The notes below the pieces were generated by a model. That model did no database searches and had not been told where the DNA came from. It saw only the letters and a list, made by a program, of their open reading frames with translations. Position numbers and translations under genes: made by a program. Shown one piece after another: positions 7,012 to 13,842 of a stretch of 48,609 bases of DNA. Numbering within the stretch: position 1 is the stretch's first letter; each line of letters begins with the position of its first letter. Source of the DNA: an uncultured Eubacteriales bacterium (GTDB lineage: Bacteria > Bacillota > Clostridia > Oscillospirales > Oscillospiraceae); NCBI GenBank assembly GCA_900556935.1, contig USQL01000002.1:1-48609 (forward strand). The letters run 5' to 3'.

Positions 7012-7638
7012 ATGAAATATAACGGTTTCTATTTTGGGATGTTCAAGGGCTCCATGAAGAAGGTTCTGGCCGAGCAATACGGCAGCGCGTATGCCGCCGA
7101 GGTCATGAAAAAGAGCAAGGCGGTCTATCGGGAGCTGGTGGAAAAAGCGGACGACATCGGCGACGACAATCCCATGGCATATAACGAGCTGTTCGCGCTG
7201 GCCTTCGTGGCGCCGTATGTAGCCAGTGAAAAGAAGATCCCGCCGGAGACGGTGCAGGAGATGATGCGCCGCTCCCTGTATCACATCAAGTGGTACTTCG
7301 GCCGGACGAATCTGAACACGCCCAAGGGCAAGGCAGAAAACAAAAAGAGCGTCGTCAAGTACGCCAAGTGGTACACGCCGGAAAAGGAGCGGCAGTCCCC
7401 CACCTCCTTCAAGGTGGATTTTGTGGGCCAGCCCTATGAGGGCGCCTGCTACTACCGCATCACCCGCTGCTCCATCTGTACCTACGCGGAAAAGCTGGGC
7501 GTCGCCGAGCTGATGCCCCTGTTTTGTGAGCTGGACGAGGTGATGATCACGCTCCAGCACGGCGTCCTGCACCGCCAGCAGACGATCGCCTCCGGCGGCG
7601 CGTATTGCGACTACTTCATCACCGGGGACAAGGAATAG
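7012..7638 (+). CDS. ATC-hydrolase-family protein, full length
   Basis: A 208-residue member of the L-2-amino-thiazoline-4-carboxylate hydrolase family. In Pseudomonas the named enzyme opens the thiazoline ring on the way to cysteine; in Clostridia the real substrate is unknown. Visible features: an N-terminal helix region (GMFKGSMKKVLAEQYGSAY), a central YTPEKERQSPTSFKVDFVG segment, YYRITRCSICTYAEKLG with two cysteines, and the C-terminal GGAYCDYFITGDKE. ATG 7012 has ACAGGAGG 6 bases upstream; the ATG at 7006 is too close to it. Translation is probably coupled to the short paralogue, and a strong hairpin follows at the stop codon. Confidence 0.8.
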   Translation: MKYNGFYFGMFKGSMKKVLAEQYGSAYAAEVMKKSKAVYRELVEKADDIGDDNPMAYNELFALAFVAPYVASEKKIPPETVQEMMRRSLYHIKWYFGRTNLNTPKGKAENKKSVVKYAKWYTPEKERQSPTSFKVDFVGQPYEGACYYRITRCSICTYAEKLGVAELMPLFCELDEVMITLQHGVLHRQQTIASGGAYCDYFITGDKE

Positions 7639-7678
7639 GAAATACCCGCTGAAATCGTTGATTTCAGCGGGTATTTCC
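7638..7678 (+). terminator. Strong 18-bp hairpin after the ATC-hydrolase pair
   Basis: A perfect 18-bp stem (7638-7655 with 7661-7678, central sequence ACCCGCTGAAAT) with a 5-base loop, starting on the last base of the stop codon. No T-run follows, so it may act as an mRNA-stabilising end or a bidirectional terminator. Confidence 0.7.
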
Positions 7679-7728
7679 TCACAGCGCCTTAAAAGTTGTC
7701 ATCATCGCAAAATAGCCCCTTCAACCTC

Positions 7729-7835
7729 TTGACACAGGAAGCAGCCTTTGCTACGATACGGTCGAAGAAATATCATAACCGGAACAGCCGCGGAAGCGCG
7801 GCTTTCCATAAGTCACAAGGTTAGCGCAACCTAAC
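7729..7835 (+). promoter_or_regulatory. Leader B: duplicate of leader A upstream of a methyltransferase
   Basis: TTGACA (7729-7734), 17 bases, TACGAT (7752-7757). Next the hairpin GCCGCG-GAAG-CGCGGC (7787-7802) inside GGAA/TTCC, then GTTAGCGCAACCTAAC (7820-7835). Compared with leader A, the pair closing the loop changes from A-T to G-C on both sides, a compensatory change. The CTTTGCT-CGATA bases around the -10 are also shared. Confidence 0.6.
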
Positions 7836-7857
7836 CAGCCATGTAGGAGGAATCACA

Positions 7858-8298
7858 ATGGAACGGAAAGAAGCCATTCGCGGCGCTTACCGCCTGACGG
7901 GCAGCAACAGCTTTTATGACGGCATGATCACCTGCACCACGCTGAGCGGGAAGGCCGTGTGCCGTCTGGTGTGGGATATGAACAAGGCGGAATGCAACGC
8001 CTATCTGGAAAAGGCGCTGTCCGGCATTCCGGAGCGCTTCTCCGGCAGGCTGCTGGAGGTGCCGGTGGGAACAGGTATTCTGACCATGCCGGTTTGCCAG
8101 ACGCTGCCGGAGGCGGACATTTCCTGTCTGGATTACTCAGCGGATATGATGGGACAGGCGCGGGAAAAGGCAGGGTTCTTCACGCCGCCCTATGAGACGG
8201 TCGCCAGCCTGAAAGCACGGCTGGATGGCTTGTACGCGGACGTGGACATGGGCAATCTGAAAAGCATCGCGTGGTTTGCCTGCCGCAAGGCGGAATAA
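7858..8298 (+). CDS. Class I SAM methyltransferase-like protein, internally deleted
   Basis: A 146-residue protein. The N-terminal part has the SAM-binding motif I (RLLEVPVGTGILTMPV) and motif II (ISCLDYSADMMGQAREKA). The frame then passes directly into GFFTPPYETVASLKARLDGL, which looks like the C-terminal end of such methyltransferases. The middle, with the rest of the Rossmann fold, is missing, probably 70 or more residues. The reading frame is intact, so this is an in-frame deletion rather than a frameshift. It has its own leader (leader B) and TAGGAGG before ATG 7858. Most likely an inactive relic. Confidence 0.7.
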   Translation: MERKEAIRGAYRLTGSNSFYDGMITCTTLSGKAVCRLVWDMNKAECNAYLEKALSGIPERFSGRLLEVPVGTGILTMPVCQTLPEADISCLDYSADMMGQAREKAGFFTPPYETVASLKARLDGLYADVDMGNLKSIAWFACRKAE

Positions 8299-8320
8299 TG
8301 CTGCCGGTATCAGAGCCGGA

Positions 8321-8602
8321 ATGCTTCTGCGAATAGGAAAAGCCCTCGGAAAGAAATACACCTTAAAAGTCACCGTCATCGCGACGCTGATGATCTTTCT
8401 GGCCTATTTTCTCGTTCTGTACGGCAGCGTGGCGGTGTACGCTTTTGTAAGCGAGGGCGGCTCAACTTCTGCGCCGCAAAGCCCCTCATCCGTGGCTTGC
8501 GGCGCTTTTGGCCTGTTGGTAGGTATCCCACAGGTCATCACTCATTTCATAGACGATCCGCTTGACCTTACGGGCGTCGCCCGCCTGACGATAATGCTGT
8601 AA
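8321..8602 (+). CDS. Possible small membrane protein or relic
   Basis: An open frame of 93 codons from ATG 8321. Residues about 10-40 form one hydrophobic segment (VTVIATLMIFLAYFLVLYGS) after a basic start (RIGKALGKKYTLK), as in a membrane anchor. The C-terminal half overlaps the end of the convergent exonuclease gene and is unlikely to be real protein. The ribosome binding site is poor. It may be the broken N terminus of a larger membrane protein. I do not recognise a family. Confidence 0.25.
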   Translation: MLLRIGKALGKKYTLKVTVIATLMIFLAYFLVLYGSVAVYAFVSEGGSTSAPQSPSSVACGAFGLLVGIPQVITHFIDDPLDLTGVARLTIML

Positions 8603-9376
8603 GTGCGCGAGAAATTCGTCCCCCTCGCGGCAGATACCGTACCCGAGGAGCGTATTTCCCTCCTGCGGAGAAAACGTAAGCGCGACCTGTTCGCCGCAGT
8701 AGGGGCAGGTGATCTCATTGATTTGTGTATCGACCAGAGCATCGTCGAGGCTGGGATAGATCCGTCCGGAGATGAGCCCGCTTTTGCGGTCGGCTTCATA
8801 ACCGACGAAGGTGGTACGGTATTCGTCGATGCAGCCCGCCAGATCCATGCGCTCACAGACGCGCACTGTGTTGCGGGTGTCATTCAGCGCATCGTGCGCG
8901 CGGTCAGCGGGGAGATTCAGCATTTTCACAGCGTCGGTCAGGGAGCATTGGCGGTTTTCCCGCAGGAGCTCCCGGGCGAAGATGCGCTGGAGGTCATAGC
9001 AGTAAGGAAACGGCTCAATGGGGATGCCATGCAGAAGCATGTTGTCCAGCAGCACGGGGATATCATCCGGCCCCCAGGAGCAGAGCGCGCAATCGTCCCC
9101 GCACCAGTCGATGAAGGCGTCAAACGCTTCAGGAAATAAAGGTGCCTTCTCAAGCTCCTGCGGCCGGATCTTTGTGAGCTGAACGACTGCGTTGCTCATG
9201 TGCGGGTAAAACTGCGGGCGTATGAATGTCTTGAACTCGTCCACGGAGTGAAAGCTTTCATTCAGCTTTACCGCGCCGATCTCAATGATCTCTGAATCAA
9301 AAGGAAACGGCTCCAAGATCATCTCTTTTTCCGATAACGGCTGGTTCCATTCGAAATCTAAAACAATGTAGTGCAT
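8486..9376 (-). CDS. DEDDh-family 3'-5' exonuclease
   Basis: A 296-residue protein with an RNase T/DnaQ-type exonuclease domain: Exo I VLDFEWN (Asp7, Glu9), Exo II CSWGPDDIPVLLDN (Asp104 or Asp105) and Exo III RAHDALNDTRNTV (His161, Asp166). It resembles KapD-like exonucleases. The C-terminal 100 residues add a short zinc-ribbon-like CPYCGEQ with a later Cys. Natural substrate is unknown. The gene stands alone with its own promoter; its stop lies in the hairpin GCCGCAAAGCC...GGCTTGCGGC. Confidence 0.88.
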   Translation of the reverse strand: MHYIVLDFEWNQPLSEKEMILEPFPFDSEIIEIGAVKLNESFHSVDEFKTFIRPQFYPHMSNAVVQLTKIRPQELEKAPLFPEAFDAFIDWCGDDCALCSWGPDDIPVLLDNMLLHGIPIEPFPYCYDLQRIFARELLRENRQCSLTDAVKMLNLPADRAHDALNDTRNTVRVCERMDLAGCIDEYRTTFVGYEADRKSGLISGRIYPSLDDALVDTQINEITCPYCGEQVALTFSPQEGNTLLGYGICREGDEFLAHLQHYRQAGDARKVKRIVYEMSDDLWDTYQQAKSAASHG

Positions 9377-9429
9377 CTCTCTGTCGCCTCTTATGTAATG
9401 ATCGCTATCTCTAGAATAAACCTGCTTAT

Positions 9430-9458
9430 ACTATATACCGATGCTCTGTCTCCCGCAA
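9430..9458 (-). promoter_or_regulatory. Promoter of the exonuclease gene
   Basis: Reverse strand: TTGCGG (9458-9453), 17-base spacer, TATAGT (9435-9430), about 55 bases upstream of the start codon. Confidence 0.55.
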
Positions 9459-9526
9459 CATTTTTTTGAAGCAGAACGCCGATAAGAACCTGTTGGAAAG
9501 GAAAATTGACAGGATATGACTCGGAT

Positions 9527-9555
9527 TTGCAATTTATGCCAATCTCGTGTAAACT
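9527..9555 (+). promoter_or_regulatory. Promoter of the small gene pair at 9660-10296
   Basis: TTGCAA (9527-9532), 17-base spacer, TAAACT (9550-9555). A TTGACA at 9506 with a TGCAAT further on is an alternative. Confidence 0.45.
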
Positions 9556-9659
9556 AAGATAAGGCAGTACTGAAAAGGCCGTGGATGCGGGGTGTCGTAT
9601 CTTATATGGGGGAAAGCCTACGTCGGTACTTACATCTTCAACAGAGGAGACGATCACAT

Positions 9660-10061
9660 ATGGACGAGCAAACGCTTTTAGAGCGCCTGATCGCAGGACG
9701 TGTTAACGCGGTGCTGGACGAAGTGCTGACCATTCTGGAGACCGACGATGGAAAATCGTTTGAGGAAAAAAAGGGAAAAATTGATCAACTTCTCAGCGCA
9801 AAAATAGAGAAGCCGGAAGCTTCCCGCGATAAGGGCAGCGTACCGAATGTGGCGGACACATTCGGGCAGCAAGGCGAGATCACCGTGGCAGAGGGGCTTA
9901 AGCCATGTGCTGGAATACCGCTTGGAGTGGCAGACAGATTAGAGCGTAAGATAGAGGACGAATTGAGGAGGGCCTATCATGGATATTCAACGGGCAAAAG
10001 AGCTGCTGGAGGTTTTGGCAGATGGCGTCGACCCTTTGACCGGCGAGGTGCTGCCGGATGA
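9660..10061 (+). CDS. Small protein of unknown function
   Basis: A 133-residue open frame from ATG 9660 with AGAGGAG upstream. The first 60 residues are rich in charged helix-forming residues (LLERLIAGRVNAVLDEVLTI, then EEKKGKIDQLLSAK). The last 27 residues overlap the next gene in another frame and have a composition (RWRRPFDRRG) that looks untranslated in origin. This suggests an eroded 3' end or a frameshift near 9970. I recognise no family. Confidence 0.5.
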   Translation: MDEQTLLERLIAGRVNAVLDEVLTILETDDGKSFEEKKGKIDQLLSAKIEKPEASRDKGSVPNVADTFGQQGEITVAEGLKPCAGIPLGVADRLERKIEDELRRAYHGYSTGKRAAGGFGRWRRPFDRRGAAG

Positions 10062-10296
10062 CCATGTCTGCAACAAGGTCGAGATCGTTCGTGCGCTGCA
10101 CTGTGCTGTAGAAGAACTGTCCCGCCGACGGAGAAATCCTCTGCCGGAAAACAACGGAAAGCCGTGGACGGAGGAATTGGACAGCGAGCTATGCCGCCTA
10201 TTTGATGAGGGCATGAAAAAGCAGGAGCTCTGCGCACATTTCAAGCGAACCTCCGGTTCGATCCTATCCCGTCTGGAGAAGCTGGGAAAGATGTGA
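9979..10296 (+). CDS. Small protein with a helix-turn-helix (SANT-like) C terminus
   Basis: A 105-residue protein with GAGGAGG before ATG 9979. The N-terminal half begins MDIQRAKELLEVLADGVDPL. The C-terminal half (KPWTEELDSELCRLFDEG, then CAHFKRTSGSILSRLEKLG) is a three-helix DNA-binding module like those appended to some Clostridia helicases and small regulators: tryptophan, acidic helix, then RT-x-G-x-I-x-SRL. The function is unknown. Likely cotranscribed with the previous frame, which it overlaps by 83 bases. Confidence 0.7.
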   Translation: MDIQRAKELLEVLADGVDPLTGEVLPDDHVCNKVEIVRALHCAVEELSRRRRNPLPENNGKPWTEELDSELCRLFDEGMKKQELCAHFKRTSGSILSRLEKLGKM

Positions 10297-10332
10297 CCTT
10301 TCAGCAGGGCGATGCAGGGGCACTCCCCTACC

Positions 10333-10466
10333 GAAGCCGCTTCTTTGGTCGAAGTGTTGAGATTCGCTCGGCGGTGCATAGCACCGCCGACATGCACCCG
10401 GGCACCGCAACAGTCCACCGGACTGTTGCTATCGCTGCGCGATTGCCCTTTTCGAATCTCAACACA
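10333..10466. repeat. tRNA-Pro-derived palindrome, unit 1
   Basis: Starts with a degenerate copy (10333-10366) of the tRNA-Pro 3' end plus its terminator arm (GCTTCTTTGGTC then AGTGTTGAGATTCG). It ends with an inverted copy, TTCGAATCTCAACAC (10451-10465). Between them are two perfect hairpins: CGGCGGTGC-ATA-GCACCGCCG (10369-10389) and GCAACAGTCC-ACC-GGACTGTTGC (10407-10429). No gene is visible. Confidence 0.65.
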
Positions 10467-10505
10467 AATAAAAAATCACTCCCACGCCATGCGTAAGGAT
10501 ATTTT

Positions 10506-10612
10506 TGGTTCGAGTGTTGAGATTCGAACTCAAGGCCGTCCCGCCGCTTTGCGGCGTTACGGCCTATGGCCGTTTATTTAAATGCAAGAGGCCTTGAGTT
10601 CTCGACACTTGG
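10506..10612. repeat. tRNA-Pro-derived palindrome, unit 2
   Basis: 10506-10537 copies the T-arm and acceptor 3' strand of the neighbouring tRNA-Pro (TGGTTCGAGTGTTGAGATTC and onward to CAAGGCC). 10588-10612 is an imperfect inverted copy (GAGGCCTTGAGTTCTCGACA). The 50 bases between contain GCCGCTTTGCGGC. The unit cannot fold as a tRNA because there is no 5' half. Confidence 0.65.
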
Positions 10613-10615
10613 AAA

Positions 10616-10650
10616 CAAAAAGAAGCACCCTCATTACTGAAGATGCTTCT
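10616..10650 (-). terminator. Terminator of tRNA-Pro
   Basis: On the reverse strand, AGAAGCA (10650-10644) pairs with TGCTTCT (10627-10621) and is followed by TTTTTG. It begins right after the tRNA CCA end. Confidence 0.7.
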
Positions 10651-10651
10651 T

Positions 10652-10728
10652 TGGTCCGAGTGTTGAGATTCGAACTCAAGGCCTCTTGAACCCCATTCAA
10701 GCGCGATACCAAACTTCGCCACACCCGG
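10652..10728 (-). tRNA. tRNA-Pro (anticodon GGG)
   Basis: 77 bases with CCA encoded. Acceptor stem CCGGGTG / CACTCGG, discriminator A, D-stem GCGA/TCGC, anticodon stem CTTGA/TCAAG with loop ATGGGGT giving anticodon GGG, five-base variable region AGGCC, T-stem TTGAG/CTCAA with loop TTCGAAT. All stems pair (one G-T in the acceptor). Its own promoter and terminator flank it. Confidence 0.93.
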
Positions 10729-10759
10729 ATATTCACTTGCTGTCCTTGACAGCTCAGAT

Positions 10760-10788
10760 ATATTAACATAGGAAGGAGGAAATGTCAA
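10760..10788 (-). promoter_or_regulatory. Promoter of tRNA-Pro
   Basis: Reverse strand: TTGACA (10788-10783), 17-base spacer, TAATAT (10765-10760), about 30 bases before the tRNA 5' end. Confidence 0.8.
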
Positions 10789-10808
10789 TCCCCTATTTTT
10801 CCTTTTTT

Positions 10809-10847
10809 CGTCCGCGGGGCGGTTCGGCCCCGCGGACGGTTTTTTAT
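10809..10847 (+). terminator. GC-rich hairpin with T-tail, forward direction
   Basis: CGTCCGCGGGGC / GCCCCGCGGACG (10809-10820 with 10827-10838), then GTTTTTT. The T-run suits forward-strand transcripts. The reverse-strand GH13 gene ends at 10844, and for it the hairpin is followed by A-rich sequence, so it may stop GH13 transcripts poorly. Confidence 0.7.
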
Positions 10848-12385
10848 TGGAAGCTTCTCACCCAGTTCAGCAGGGAATCCCGGTAGACATTCTCCGCCAC
10901 CTCCCGGCGCATCCGGTCTGTTACCGGGCCGTTGGCGGCAAGTTTGGCAAGAATGGCCCCCTGCAGCTCCTCCACCGACATCTGCTCATAGGGCTTTGCG
11001 GCGGAGACCGGCTGGATTGTCTGAGATTCCGGCGTAGGTGTTTCCGGCACCGGGGGCTGGAAGGTGATTTTCACCGGCTGTGGACACCGCAATTTCCGGC
11101 TTTCCTCCACCCAGATTTCCCCGGAATGGGGCAGCAGGACCACCGACCCATATTCCGCCCGCAGTCCCAGAAGCACTCCCCGGAAGCCGGGCTCCATGGG
11201 CATTTCCTTGGGGGAATTGGCGTTATTCACCGTGACAATGCTGTGTTTTCCCTCCAGGCTTCTGGAAAAAGCGTAGGTCTCATTGGTCAGTACCCGCTCT
11301 TCATAGTCGCCATAAGAAAGCTCCGAAAGCGCTCCGCGGAGGCGGCCCAGGGACGCAATCAGCTTTGCCTGGGCGTTTTCATGGAAATTCTCCAAACGCA
11401 GCTCCGGCCGCAGATTCCGGTCCGACCAGCGCTCCTTCTTCCCCTCGATACCGAATTCCGAACCATAGTACACAGAGGGAATCCCAGGCAGGGTATATAG
11501 CAGCACATGAACCGGCAGAAAATTGGATTTTGCGGCAAGCTTGGAGGCAATGCGAGCCACATCGTGGTTGTCTACGAAATTATAGAGCTTCCAGCGGCTT
11601 GTCTCCCGGACGGTGTGGGCAATTTCAAAATAATTGTGGTCGTTGTGCCCGGAGTATAGGGCCTTGTGCAGACGGTAGTTGGTGACGCTGTGGAGCATCC
11701 CCGACGCCAGCCACCGGCCATAGTCCCCATGGATGACCTCGCCCAGAAGGAAGAAATCCCCCTTCCGGCTGTCCGTAAAGCGGCGCAGCGCCGCCATAAA
11801 GCCAAAGGAAAGCACATCCGCCGCGTCCAGGCGGATGCCGTCAATATGGAATTCCGAAATCCAGAAGTCTACCGCGTCCAGAAGATGCTGCCGCACCTCG
11901 GGGTTTCCGTGGTTCAGCTTTACCAGAAGGTCATAGCCGCCCCAGTTTTCATAGGAAAAGCCGTCGTGAAAGCTGTTGTCCTTATCAAAACGCACATTGC
12001 AGAACCAGTCCAGATACTTAGAACATTCCCTGTTTTGCAGCAAATCCCGGAACGCGAAAAAGTCCCGGCCCACATGGTTAAAAACCCCGTCCAGCACTAC
12101 CCGGATGCCCTTTTCGTGGCAGTATTCCACGAAGTCCTTTAAGTCACCATTGGTGCCCAGGCGGCTGTCCACCGTAAAATAGTCTGTGGTCTCATAGCCA
12201 TGACCCACGGACTGAAATAGCGGCCCAATATACAGGGCGTTGCAGCCCAAATCCCGAATGTGGTCTACCCATTGCCACAGGCTGCGCAGGCGGGAAACCG
12301 GCGCGCCATAGTCATTCTGTTCCGGCGCGCCCGTAAGCCCCAATGGGTAAATATGGTAAAAAACAGCTTCGTCATACCAAGCCAT
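10844..12385 (-). CDS. Glycoside hydrolase family 13 (alpha-amylase-type) protein
   Basis: A 513-residue cytoplasmic alpha-glucan hydrolase with no signal peptide. The GH13 motifs are present: region I DGVFNHVG, region II GIRLDAAD (nucleophile Asp187), region III LLGEVIHGDY (acid Glu216) and region IV FVDNHD (Asp275). FHIDGIRLD and the lack of a starch-binding domain suggest a maltodextrin glucosidase or cyclomaltodextrinase-like enzyme. The C terminus carries a Pro/Thr linker (PPVPETPTPESQT) and a 50-residue helical tail (MSVEELQGAILAKLAANGPV) that I do not recognise. Its ATG shares one base with the stop codon of the GNAT gene. Confidence 0.88.
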   Translation of the reverse strand: MAWYDEAVFYHIYPLGLTGAPEQNDYGAPVSRLRSLWQWVDHIRDLGCNALYIGPLFQSVGHGYETTDYFTVDSRLGTNGDLKDFVEYCHEKGIRVVLDGVFNHVGRDFFAFRDLLQNRECSKYLDWFCNVRFDKDNSFHDGFSYENWGGYDLLVKLNHGNPEVRQHLLDAVDFWISEFHIDGIRLDAADVLSFGFMAALRRFTDSRKGDFFLLGEVIHGDYGRWLASGMLHSVTNYRLHKALYSGHNDHNYFEIAHTVRETSRWKLYNFVDNHDVARIASKLAAKSNFLPVHVLLYTLPGIPSVYYGSEFGIEGKKERWSDRNLRPELRLENFHENAQAKLIASLGRLRGALSELSYGDYEERVLTNETYAFSRSLEGKHSIVTVNNANSPKEMPMEPGFRGVLLGLRAEYGSVVLLPHSGEIWVEESRKLRCPQPVKITFQPPVPETPTPESQTIQPVSAAKPYEQMSVEELQGAILAKLAANGPVTDRMRREVAENVYRDSLLNWVRSFQ

Positions 12386-13044
12386 TACGCTTCATCTCCC
12401 GAATTTTGTTTCCCGGTCACCTCTGCCCGGCGCTTTTTCTCCCGATCATCCAGCAGAAGGCCAATACACAGGCCGACGCACATTCCCATGCACATGCCGA
12501 TGGAGAGATTGCCCGAGACGGAGCCCAGGCTCATGCCGATGCTGAGGCCACAGCACATGTAGACGGTCATCCAGGCGCTTTGGGGCTTCTCCCTGCGATA
12601 GCGGGGCCCTTCCGCACCGTCGCCCACCCGCCGGAATTTGTGTTTTTCCAGGATATGGGCGGAGGCGGCATTTCCGGCCTCCGCTTCCACGGCGTAGACA
12701 TCCCTCTGCGAAAAGGCCCAGTCCAGCATAGCCCCTACCGCTTCCGTGGTGTAGCCCTGGCCCTCGTACGCTTTTTGAATGCCATAGCCAATTTCCACGG
12801 TCCCCTGTTTGGGTGCCCCCTTGAAGCCAATGTCCCCGATACAGCTTCCCTCTTCTTTCAGGCACATTTTCCAGGGTGCGTTCCACAGGACGTTGGCCGG
12901 GTCGGCATTCATGCCCGCCAGCATTTCCCCGTAGGCCCGCTTCATTTCCCCATCCGTTTCACGGTCAATGGTCTGCTCCAGTTCCTGCCATGTCATGGGG
13001 GACAGACGCAGGCGTTTGGTTTTCAGTTCCGGTTCCTTTTTCAT
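12385..13044 (-). CDS. GNAT acetyltransferase with a glycine-zipper membrane tail
   Basis: A 219-residue protein. Residues 1-150 are a RimJ/RimL-type N-acetyltransferase (KTKRLRLSPMTWQELEQ, then IGYGIQKAYEGQGYTTEAVG with the acetyl-CoA loop QGYTTEA, and AEAGNAASAHILEKHKFRRV). Residues about 160-198 are a hydrophobic run with Gly every four residues (SIGMSLGSVSGNLSIGMCMG, then MCVGLCIGLLLD), a glycine-zipper-like membrane hairpin, followed by a charged tail. The fusion would tether the enzyme to the membrane. It overlaps its upstream gene by ATGA and its downstream gene by TAATG, so all are translationally coupled. The acceptor substrate is unknown. Confidence 0.83.
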   Translation of the reverse strand: MKKEPELKTKRLRLSPMTWQELEQTIDRETDGEMKRAYGEMLAGMNADPANVLWNAPWKMCLKEEGSCIGDIGFKGAPKQGTVEIGYGIQKAYEGQGYTTEAVGAMLDWAFSQRDVYAVEAEAGNAASAHILEKHKFRRVGDGAEGPRYRREKPQSAWMTVYMCCGLSIGMSLGSVSGNLSIGMCMGMCVGLCIGLLLDDREKKRRAEVTGKQNSGDEA

Positions 13045-13841
13045 ATTGGCTCCCCCAGTTGATACAGTAAAGGCTCGTATTTCAGGCCGTAGCTTCGGCG
13101 GTCCGTTTCATAGGTCAGCTTCACCGCTTTTGCCGTAAAGTCCCCGGCCCTGCAGGCCGCATCCCAGAGGGAGGCACCCTTTAAAAGCATTCCGGTGAGC
13201 ACAGCGGCGAACAGGTCCCCGGTGCCAAAATACCGCCCCGGCACCTTTTCCTGCCGGTATGCCCGGATGCTGTTTCCCTCCTTGACCAGGAAGCCGGTCT
13301 CCCCCGGGGCGGACACGCCTCCGGTCAGAATCGCCCTTTCCTGGGGCAGGGCCTCCAAAAGCACCTGGGCGGGCGCGTCCTCCGGAAGACCCGTGAGAAA
13401 CGCCGCCTCGGTCCGGTTGGGAAGCAGCACATCCGCCCGGGCGCAGAGCTTCCGCATTTCCTCGGCATAGGCCCCGTCCAGCCCCTTATAAAATCGGCCG
13501 CCATCGGCCATAGCCGGGTCCACAATGCAGAGCCCCCCGGGAGCGCGCAAAGCATCTATCAGAGCCAAAACCGGGGCAATATCCCCCACCGCCCCCAGAT
13601 AGCCCGTCAAAACGGCATCGAACCGGATGCCCTCCCGTTTCCAGTGCTCCACAATGGGGGCGATGCTGTCCGTCAGCTGGCGGACATAGGGCTTTTCAAA
13701 GGCCGTATGGGTAGATAGCAGCGCCGTGGGCAGCAGGCAGGTCTCGCAGCCAAAGGCGGAAAGGGTGGTCAGGGCCACTGCCCCGGAGCACTGGCCCAGG
13801 CAGGACAGGTCCTGGACCGTCAAAACGCGCTTGTATTCCAT
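13041..13841 (-). CDS. Pyridoxal-kinase-like PfkB-superfamily kinase
   Basis: A 266-residue ribokinase-fold kinase. It begins VLTVQDLSCLGQCSGAVALT, typical of PdxK/PdxY-like pyridoxamine kinases, has VDPAMADGGRFYKG in the middle, LPNRTEAAFLTG, and the anion-hole motif YFGTGDLFAAVLTG near the C terminus. It would phosphorylate vitamin B6 vitamers. The start ATG 13841 lies one base after the stop of the upstream PfkB gene; the longer frame to 13916 would overlap that gene widely. Confidence 0.85.
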   Translation of the reverse strand: MEYKRVLTVQDLSCLGQCSGAVALTTLSAFGCETCLLPTALLSTHTAFEKPYVRQLTDSIAPIVEHWKREGIRFDAVLTGYLGAVGDIAPVLALIDALRAPGGLCIVDPAMADGGRFYKGLDGAYAEEMRKLCARADVLLPNRTEAAFLTGLPEDAPAQVLLEALPQERAILTGGVSAPGETGFLVKEGNSIRAYRQEKVPGRYFGTGDLFAAVLTGMLLKGASLWDAACRAGDFTAKAVKLTYETDRRSYGLKYEPLLYQLGEPI

Positions 13842-13842
13842 A

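Noticed and set aside
8321..8602. Full gene call for the forward frame over the exonuclease end
   Set aside because: Only the first 45 codons look protein-like (one membrane helix); the rest is antisense to the exonuclease. Kept only as a low-confidence entry.
10506..10537. Second tRNA-Pro gene suggested by a T-arm and acceptor copy
   Set aside because: There is no D-arm, anticodon arm or 5' acceptor strand; only the 3' third is present.
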